Assembly (NCBI GenBank): GCA_051747385.1
Contig: JBNJGB010000042.1
Coordinates: forward strand, 1 to 54,281
Reading direction: 5' to 3'
DNA: 54,281 bases
Source: JBNJGB01 sp051747385
GTDB lineage: Bacteria; Myxococcota_A; UBA9042; PHBI01; JACKFB01
Shown: positions 49,372 to 54,281 of the stretch, one piece after another
How positions within the stretch are numbered: position 1 is the first letter of the stretch
Layout: the number at the start of each line of letters is the position of its first letter
Translations under genes and position numbers: made by a program
The notes under the pieces: model-generated
Databases searched by the model: none
What the model saw: only the letters and a program-made list of their open reading frames with translations
What the model was told of the DNA's origin: nothing

Positions 49372-50762
49372 GGCCTGGTCTCCTTCCAGCCGCGATCGAG
49401 CGTGCCGAGCGCGGCGGCGAGCTCGACGGCGGCCACGTGTCGTGAGTACAGGGCGGCCAGGCGGCGCGACTCCGCGTCGAGGAGGTCCGCTCGCGCGCGC
49501 AGCAGGTCCGCCGTCTCTGCCATCTCGGCCTCCAGGCGTGCCCGCTCCAGGCGGTGTCGCTCCCGGGCGGCCGCGACGCCCTCCCGGGCCACCTCCAGCC
49601 GGGCGTCGGCCTGCGCGACCGCCACCCGGGCCTGCTCGACGGCCAGGTCCAGGGCGTCCCGGGCGTCCGAGCGCATGGCATCGGCGCGCTCCCGGCCCGC
49701 CTTCGCGGCGTCCAGGCGCGCCCGATCCCCGAGCCCCGCGAAGAGGTTGATCCGCAGGGACAGCCCCACGAACCAGTGGAGGAGCTCTCCGTTGGCGAAC
49801 TCGTCCGTGAAGTGCTCCCGGTGCGACTCCAGGGCGGCCTGCAGGTGGAGCGACGGCAGGAACGCCATCTTCGCCCGCGTCTTCTGCGCCTCGGCGGCCT
49901 CGGCGAGGGCCTCCGCCCGCTCCAGGTCGGGGTGATCCGGCAGCGGATCGCCGGCCTCCTCGAGCGGCGCCGGGGCGGGCGAGTCCAGGGGCGTCGTCAG
50001 GGCGAATCGGGCGTCGCGCGGCGCCCCCAGCACCCGGACCAGCCGCGCCCGCGCGACGTCCACCGCCCCCTCGGCGGCGATCCGCCGCTCCTCCAGCGCC
50101 GCGACGTGGGTCTGAAGCTCGAGGACGTCGATGTCCGTGGCCATGCCCTCGGCGCGCAAGGCCTCGATGCGCTCCAGGTCCGCCAGCGCGGCCTCCAGGC
50201 TCTCCTCCGCCACGGCCAGCCGGGCGTCGGCCAGCTTCACCCCGAAGTACGCGCGCACGGTCCCCGCCACCACCTCCGCCTCGGCCGCGCGGACGGCCGC
50301 TCGTGCGGCGTCCTCCCCCCGCGCGGCGGCCCGGACCGCGTACCACCCGGAGACGTGGACGATCGGAGCCTCCACCGACAGTCGAGTGGCCCAGTCGGTC
50401 AGGGGATCGGGCTCGTTCAGGCTGGAGACCTGCAGGTGTTGCTGCTCCACGGCCTCCTGGGACAGCCGGGCCCCGAAGACCTGGAGCGGTCCGTCGGTCC
50501 GGATCAGCGTCTCGCTCAGATCCGCGCGCGGCAGCAGGGCCGAGCGCGCTTCGTCCGCCTGTGCCGCCGACGCGTCGGCGCTGGCCGAGGCTGCGCGGAG
50601 CTGCGCGTTGTGTGTCCCGGACCGCGCGATCGCGTCCTCGAGCGTCAACGGCGTCGGCTCGATCTCCGCCGCGCCCGCGGACGGGGGCAGAACGAGCGAG
50701 AGCACCGCCACCGTCAAGGCGACGAGCGCGGGCCGGGCATCGAGGCGTCCATGTGTCGCCAT
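49368..50762 (-). CDS. TolC-family outer-membrane efflux channel
   Basis: A 464-residue exported protein (signal MATHGRLDARPALVALTVAV with cleavage after SAGA) of the TolC/outer-membrane-efflux family. The mature chain is a set of long amphipathic coiled coils with two similar halves: LTLEDAIARSGTHNAQLRAA, ARLSQEAVEQQHLQVSSLNE, ADLERIEALRAEGMATDIDV, then DHPDLERAEALAEAAEAQKT and TADLLRARADLLDAESRRLA. The beta-barrel strands lie around ATRLSVEAPIVHVSGW and GLSLRINLFAGLGDR. It is the first gene of the efflux operon; the ATG at 50762 has only a weak AGGC-type site. The operon's inducer is not evident. Confidence 0.92.
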   Translation of the reverse strand: MATHGRLDARPALVALTVAVLSLVLPPSAGAAEIEPTPLTLEDAIARSGTHNAQLRAASASADASAAQADEARSALLPRADLSETLIRTDGPLQVFGARLSQEAVEQQHLQVSSLNEPDPLTDWATRLSVEAPIVHVSGWYAVRAAARGEDAARAAVRAAEAEVVAGTVRAYFGVKLADARLAVAEESLEAALADLERIEALRAEGMATDIDVLELQTHVAALEERRIAAEGAVDVARARLVRVLGAPRDARFALTTPLDSPAPAPLEEAGDPLPDHPDLERAEALAEAAEAQKTRAKMAFLPSLHLQAALESHREHFTDEFANGELLHWFVGLSLRINLFAGLGDRARLDAAKAGRERADAMRSDARDALDLAVEQARVAVAQADARLEVAREGVAAARERHRLERARLEAEMAETADLLRARADLLDAESRRLAALYSRHVAAVELAAALGTLDRGWKETRP

Positions 50763-50795
50763 CGTCTTGCCTGCTGGCCGAACGGAGCTGAGCCG

Positions 50796-50891
50796 ATGAC
50801 CGAAGCATACCGCCGCGGCTTCGACTTGGCCACTCGCCGAAGCGCCTTCGATGTGGACGCGGCCTTCATGAGGGGGCGTGGGATGCGCTAG
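50796..50891 (+). CDS. Possible 31-residue peptide or 5' gene remnant ending in an element border
   Basis: A short frame MTEAYRRGFDLATRRSAFDV, then DAAFMRGRGMR, ends in TAG whose last base is the first of the 89-bp inverted repeat. It is divergent from the TolC gene. It may be the amino end of a gene truncated by the element, or chance. No family is recognised. Confidence 0.25.
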   Translation: MTEAYRRGFDLATRRSAFDVDAAFMRGRGMR

Positions 50892-50979
50892 CCTGCGTTC
50901 CTCACAAGGCGTCGGGCGAAGCGCCGGGAGGCGCGGGTGGATCCCGGGCTGCAGCCGGCGGATGGTGAGGAACGCAGGC
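50891..50979. repeat. 89-bp element with perfect 15-bp terminal inverted repeats
   Basis: Arms GCCTGCGTTCCTCAC (50891-50905) and GTGAGGAACGCAGGC (50965-50979) are exactly complementary. The 59-bp core is itself GC-hairpin-rich (CCGGG, GGATCC-like runs). It adjoins a pirin fragment on the right and a truncated-looking frame on the left, as expected of a small non-autonomous element at a breakpoint. Confidence 0.7.
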
Positions 50980-51346
50980 GAGCCTGGCCCGGCTCCGCGG
51001 GGAAGGCACGGGCGCGCGGGTCCGCCCCGACACCGCGGTGAAGGTGCGGAACGGGGCGGAGGCGAGCGACATCCTCGTGCTCCAGGGGCGGCCCATCGGC
51101 GAGCCGCTCGCCCGGCGCGGACCGTTCGTGATGAACACCCGAGACGAGCTGGCGCAGGCCTTCCGGGACCATCGCCGCGGCGTCTTCGGCGCCTGGCCAT
51201 GGGACGACGACGACCCCGTCCATTCGCGCAACGCGGGCCGCTTCGCGCGGCACGCCGGCGGGCACGTCGAGCGGGGGGGAGCCTCCGCGAGGCCGGTCTG
51301 GTCGGCGCGCCGGCGCCGCGGGAGGCGCTCACGAACCGTGTCGTAG
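50980..51346 (+). pseudogene. Pirin (bicupin) C-terminal remnant
   Basis: A frame directly after the inverted-repeat element reads ASDILVLQGRPIGEPLARRG, PFVMNTRDELAQAFRDHRRG, VFGAWPWDDDDPVHSRNAGR and FARHAGG. This matches the end of bacterial pirins (LVLxGxPxGEPVxxxGPFVMNTxxEI). Full pirins are about 290-300 residues with the iron site in the N-terminal cupin; here only the last ~100 residues exist. The upstream boundary is the element, and no start codon precedes the conserved part except an internal ATG at 51038-equivalent GTG/ATG. It is therefore a remnant rather than a gene. The final residues are Arg-rich and non-homologous. Confidence 0.72.
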
Positions 51347-51468
51347 ATCATGCGATGGAATGAAAACGGCCGCTCGTTGCGTTCCTTGCGACTACGGGCG
51401 GTGGCGACTACGGTGCCTCCGTCGCGCACGACGTGAACTACCCTGAAAACGCGAGGATATTCGACCCC

Positions 51469-51948
51469 ATGGACATGAACACCCACCGCAATCGCATGGC
51501 GCCCCGCACCATCCTGACGAGCGCCGTCGCCGCCCTGGCCCTGCTCCTGGTGGCCCCGTCGACCTCGGCCGAGCCGGCCAAGGACGGGGCGCCGAAGCTC
51601 GAGGTGGGGACGTACGAGCCCCAGGTCGTCTTCGAGAGCTACCCCGGCAAGAAGAAGGCCATGGAGGACATGGCGAAGGTGCAGGCCGACATGCAGAAGG
51701 CGCAGCAGCAGGGCGATCAGCAGCAGATGATGCAGCTGCAGCAGAAGGCGCAGGCGCAGCAGAAGAAGGTGCTTGACGACTTCGAGAAGGCCGTCCGGGA
51801 GACGGTGCCCGACGTGGCGAAGGCCGAGGGGATCGATCTCGTGGCCGTCGAGGTCTCGTACGCGAGCGACGAGGTCGAGACGGTCGACCTCACCCAGAAG
51901 ATCATCGGGGCGCTGAAGAAGGGAGGCGACAAGGGCTCCAAGCGCTGA
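51469..51948 (+). CDS. Skp/OmpH-like periplasmic coiled-coil protein
   Basis: A 159-residue exported protein. A signal peptide (MAPRTILTSAVAALALLLVA, cleaved after STSA) is followed by a beta-strand-like start (LEVGTYEPQVVFESYPG). The long middle helical segment is rich in Gln, Lys and Met (MEDMAKVQADMQKAQQQ, GDQQQMMQLQQKAQAQQKK). The C-terminal part has AVRETVPDVAKAEGIDLVAV and the closing VDLTQKIIGALKKG, the pattern seen at the end of Skp/OmpH chaperones. It probably helps outer-membrane proteins fold. Two in-frame ATGs (51469, 51475) and a third at 51497 are possible starts; GAGG precedes the first at 12 bases, slightly far. Confidence 0.68.
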   Translation: MDMNTHRNRMAPRTILTSAVAALALLLVAPSTSAEPAKDGAPKLEVGTYEPQVVFESYPGKKKAMEDMAKVQADMQKAQQQGDQQQMMQLQQKAQAQQKKVLDDFEKAVRETVPDVAKAEGIDLVAVEVSYASDEVETVDLTQKIIGALKKGGDKGSKR

Positions 51949-51985
51949 TGCGGCCCCACGGGCCGGGTCGGGGGGAGCGGAAGGC

Positions 51986-52645
51986 ATGACCCGCTCCCCC
52001 CCGATGAGACGCCCCAAGCCCCGCCTCCGCGGAGTCTCGCACGAGATCGTCAGCGCGGTGGCCTTCGCGGTCGCCGTCTGGCTGGTGGCGTCCGCGCCCA
52101 CGAGCGCTGCGCGGGTGGCCGGGGCCGTCTACGGGTTCAGCCTGGCGGCCCTGTTCACCGTCAGCGCGGTCTATCATCGGCCGACGTGGTCCCCGCCGGC
52201 CCGCCGGTGGATGCGTCGCCTGGACCACGCGGCCATCTACGTGCTGATCGCGGGAAGCTACACCCCCATCGCCATGCTCGTGGTCCCGGAGGAGCAGGGC
52301 CGGCTGCACCTGTGGATCACCTGGTCCTGTGCATTCGTGGGCGTGCTCCAGTCGCTCCTGTGGGTCCACGCCCCGAAGGCGCTGAGCGCGATCCTGTATC
52401 TGGCGATGGGCTGGATCGCCCTGCTGGCCTGGGAGCACCTGCTCGCCGGGGTCGGACTCTCCGGCGTGGTCCTGCTCCTGGCCGGCGGCGTCGCCTACAC
52501 CGCCGGCGCCGTCATCTACGCGCTCAAGCGGCCCGACCCCTGGCCGGCGACCTTCGGCTATCACGAGATCTTCCACCTGCTCGTCATCGTCGCGGCCGCG
52601 CTGCACTTCGTGGTGCTCGCGCCCGTCGTGCTGTCGGCCGGCTGA
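51986..52645 (+). CDS. Hemolysin-III (PAQR/YqfA-like) membrane protein
   Basis: A 219-residue seven-helix membrane protein of the hemolysin III/PAQR family. Family residues are present: GVSHEIVSAVAFAVAVWLVA (helix 1), FTVSAVYHRPTWSPPARRWM, RRLDHAAIYVLIAGSYTPIA, GGVAYTAGAVIYALKRPDPW and FGYHEIFHLLVIVAAALHFV. The three His (YHR; HEIFH; LHF) with Asp in LDH make the usual putative metal site, as in hydrolase-like PAQR receptors. The ATG at 51986 follows GGGGGGAGCGGAAGG. The biological role is uncertain despite the family name. Confidence 0.9.
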   Translation: MTRSPPMRRPKPRLRGVSHEIVSAVAFAVAVWLVASAPTSAARVAGAVYGFSLAALFTVSAVYHRPTWSPPARRWMRRLDHAAIYVLIAGSYTPIAMLVVPEEQGRLHLWITWSCAFVGVLQSLLWVHAPKALSAILYLAMGWIALLAWEHLLAGVGLSGVVLLLAGGVAYTAGAVIYALKRPDPWPATFGYHEIFHLLVIVAAALHFVVLAPVVLSAG

Positions 52646-52653
52646 GCCCGACG

Positions 52654-54000
52654 TCAGAACCAGATGCCCGAGCCCAGGTGGAGGCTCACCTCGTGGACGG
52701 TGAGCGACTCCGCCGGGAACGAGGCGACCTCGTCGGTCGCGAAGTCGACCAGGAGGCTCCCGATGTCGCCGGTGCCGTAGGCGTAGCGGAGCCCCACGGT
52801 CGTCGACAGGACGAAGTCCGGGGTCTCCTCGTCGTCGGCGAGGCGGTGGGCCGTCTCCCAGTGGACGCCCGTCGTCACGCCGTAGAAGTCCACGTGGAGC
52901 TCGGCGAAGTCCTCCGGGTCGGGCTCCGCCGAGCGGTCCGTGAAGGCCCCGAACCCGAGGGACACCGTCGGGCTCACGTCCACGCGGCCGCCGACGCGGG
53001 CGTTCCACACGGCCTCGCGCTCCACCTCCCCGAAGGGCAGATCCGCCGTCACCCCGTGCTGGACGTCCACCTCGGCGTCGAAGCGGCCGCGGTCCCCCTC
53101 CCATCCGACGCCGAGCCGCACGCGCGCCGGCAGGAACATGTCGAAGCCGCCCGAGCTGTCCTCGTCCTCGACCGGCGTCAGGGAGATGCTCGTCTGCTGG
53201 CCGCCGCCGCCCTGGGCCTCCACCTGCACCTCGCTCACGTCCGCCGTGGAGAAGAAGACCATCTCCGGGCTCCGGATGGAGGCCCCCAGTCGCCAGCGCT
53301 CCGCGAACGACCACTGGACGCCGGCGCGAAGCTGCAGGCCCAGGGTCTGCGCGGACGATTGGGTGCCGGCCCCGCTGACCACGGAGGCGCCGTCGGTCCC
53401 GCTGGCCCCGGCGAAGAACCAGCCGGACGAGGAGGCCGCCCGGTAGGATCCGAGGAGCCCGAAGCCGACGCGGAGATCGGGCGACAGGCGCCACGCGAGC
53501 CCCGCCGCGCCGTGGTACGCCGCGCTCGACGTGGCCACGTTCAGGACCCAGCTCGTGGAGGGAGCGCGGGTGACCAGGGTCTCGCGCAGGACGTAGTCGC
53601 TGCTCTCCGACGTGAACAGGCCCAGGCCCAGCTCCAGGTCCTCCCCGAGTCGCCGCACCATGGTCAGGGCGCTGGGGATGGACACGAACTCCCGGACCGA
53701 CGCGCCGGTGGACGGACCTCCCGCGACGGAGATGAAGCGCGGGGCGTCGTAGCTCCGGAGCGTGAACGCGCTGGCGCTCAGGTCGACCGAGTTCCGCCGG
53801 ACGCCCGCCAGGCCGGCCGGGTTGTACCAGAGCGCGCTGCCGTCGCTCACGGTCGCGGTGACCGCGCCGCCGGTCAGGGCCGCGTCGTTGCCCAGGAGGA
53901 CCTCGTCGTCGTTGCCGGCCCGCGCCGAATCGGCGCCGAAGAGGAGGAGAGCCGCGAGCAGCGCGCGCGCCGGGATGCTTCTTGCGTCGAGTCGTGCCAT
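52654..54000 (-). CDS. FadL/OMPP1-like outer-membrane beta-barrel
   Basis: A 448-residue exported outer-membrane protein. The signal peptide (ARALLAALLLFGADSARA) is followed by GNDDEVLLGNDAALTGGAVT and the FadL/OMPP1-characteristic ATVSDGSALWYNPAGLAGV. The rest alternates strands with frequent aromatic ends: LDLSASAFTLRSYDAP-like VDLSASAFTLRSYDAP, FGLLGSYRAASSSGWFF, GGRVDVSPTVSLGFGAF and a final SLHLGSGIWF ending in Phe, as is usual for Bam substrates. It likely transports hydrophobic compounds; the exact ligand is unknown. The ATG at 54000 has GGGAG three bases upstream; a GTG at 54027 is less likely. Confidence 0.85.
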   Translation of the reverse strand: MARLDARSIPARALLAALLLFGADSARAGNDDEVLLGNDAALTGGAVTATVSDGSALWYNPAGLAGVRRNSVDLSASAFTLRSYDAPRFISVAGGPSTGASVREFVSIPSALTMVRRLGEDLELGLGLFTSESSDYVLRETLVTRAPSTSWVLNVATSSAAYHGAAGLAWRLSPDLRVGFGLLGSYRAASSSGWFFAGASGTDGASVVSGAGTQSSAQTLGLQLRAGVQWSFAERWRLGASIRSPEMVFFSTADVSEVQVEAQGGGGQQTSISLTPVEDEDSSGGFDMFLPARVRLGVGWEGDRGRFDAEVDVQHGVTADLPFGEVEREAVWNARVGGRVDVSPTVSLGFGAFTDRSAEPDPEDFAELHVDFYGVTTGVHWETAHRLADDEETPDFVLSTTVGLRYAYGTGDIGSLLVDFATDEVASFPAESLTVHEVSLHLGSGIWF

Positions 54001-54007
54001 CGTCTCC

Positions 54008-54190
54008 CTACAGCCCGAACAGGACACCGCGCCCGAGGCCGAGCTGGTCCCGGGCCTCCTCCGTCTCGTACGTCACCTCTCCCGAGACCGCCCGGATACG
54101 CGGTGGGATCCTCCGCATGGCATATCCCTTCTGGAGGATGTGCCCAGCCTCGTGCCACGCCTCGGCGGGGACGGTCAAGGGCCCCCGGAG
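54008..54190 (-). pseudogene. C-terminal fragment of an unidentified protein, cut by the repeat element
   Basis: A minus-strand frame reads LTVPAEAWHEAGHILQKGYA, MRRIPPRIRAVSGEVTYETE, EARDQLGLGRGVLFGL, then stop. It looks like real protein and is truncated at its 5' side by repeat locus 4. The RDQLGLGRGVLFGL ending slightly resembles the C-terminal region of FAD-dependent phytoene-desaturase-type oxidoreductases; HEAGH also fits HExxH, so neither assignment is safe. An internal ATG at 54118 could make a 36-residue peptide. Confidence 0.35.
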
Positions 54191-54197
54191 CGCACGG

Positions 54198-54281
54198 CAG
54201 GGCGGTCGCAAAGTCGACCGCCCTCCCTTGCCCTTGCCCTTGCCCTTGCCCTTGCCTGCTCTCAGACGCGCAAAACCCATC
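54198..54281 (+). repeat. Hairpin plus (CCTTGC)5 repeat family, locus 4 (runs to window end)
   Basis: A perfect 9-bp stem GGGCGGTCG/CGACCGCCC (54200-54208 and 54215-54223, loop CAAAGT) is followed by five exact CCTTGC units (54226-54255) and TGCTCTCAGACGCGCAAAAC plus CCATC at the window edge. It is the best-preserved member and aligns base for base with locus 3 apart from the unit number. Confidence 0.8.

Overview
The window is very GC-rich (about 70% by eye). It looks like a chromosomal segment of a Gram-negative deltaproteobacterial lineage, most likely Myxococcota. The support is indirect: many Sec/lipobox lipoproteins with long Asp/Pro/Ala linkers, an FHA-domain protein, a hybrid sensor kinase with PAS and receiver domains, outer-membrane proteins (FadL-like, TolC-like), an RND pump, and several lineage-typical uncharacterised families (BtrH_N/DUF4872, DUF434). 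No rRNA, tRNA, CRISPR array, phage module or intact insertion sequence was seen.

Layout. 1-4.7 kb (minus): a CPA2 cation/proton antiporter running off the left edge, a PAS/zinc-ribbon protein, a decayed MRJP-type gene, a Dps, and a BolA gene paired with a CGFS-glutaredoxin/A-type/rhodanese fusion. 5-9.7 kb: a RavA/ViaA-like MoxR ATPase plus VWA pair, a PAP2 phosphatase, an exported methyltransferase and a ferritin-like remnant. 9.6-19.3 kb: FHA protein, CxxCH lipoprotein, hybrid kinase, BtrH_N protein, double-FKBP lipoprotein, EEP-nuclease lipoprotein, Pcm, a small lipoprotein and a DUF434 protein. Two copies of a 182-184 bp MITE-like repeat here supply stop codons to three neighbouring genes. 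19.4-27.3 kb: sulfurtransferase and HECGH lipoproteins, a short Nif11/NHLP-leader-like peptide, an export-family membrane protein, then housekeeping ilvE, glmU and glmS.

27.3-44 kb is the accessory part. It starts with a broken lipoprotein gene and a sigma-54-activator remnant. These are followed by a small exported protein made of three exact-period 33-residue Cys/His-rich repeats, directly upstream of an ATP-grasp ligase. Next come two convergent paralogous ~600-aa lipoproteins around a cupin, and an ATGA-coupled operon of a PaaK/CapK-like adenylate-forming enzyme, a family-2 glycosyltransferase and a double-GNAT protein. A minus-strand operon then holds a B12-type radical SAM enzyme, a polytopic membrane/beta-propeller protein and a small Cys-containing peptide, with a second membrane-propeller paralogue after it. 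Together these look like an envelope-glycan or peptide-modifying biosynthetic island that I cannot match to a described system.

44-54.3 kb: a tightly overlapped TolC-MFP-RND-UspA efflux operon, an inverted-repeat element beside a pirin remnant, a Skp/OmpH-like periplasmic protein, a hemolysin-III membrane protein and a FadL-like outer-membrane protein.

Two themes cut across the window. First, gene decay: at least five partial genes (MRJP-like, ferritin-like, carboxypeptidase-regulatory-like lipoprotein, sigma-54 activator tail, pirin). Second, small palindromic repeats: the MITE-like pair, a hairpin plus (CCTTGC)n family at four sites, and an 89-bp inverted repeat, several lying at stop codons or gene breakpoints. 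All gene names rest on motif reading alone; no database search was run.
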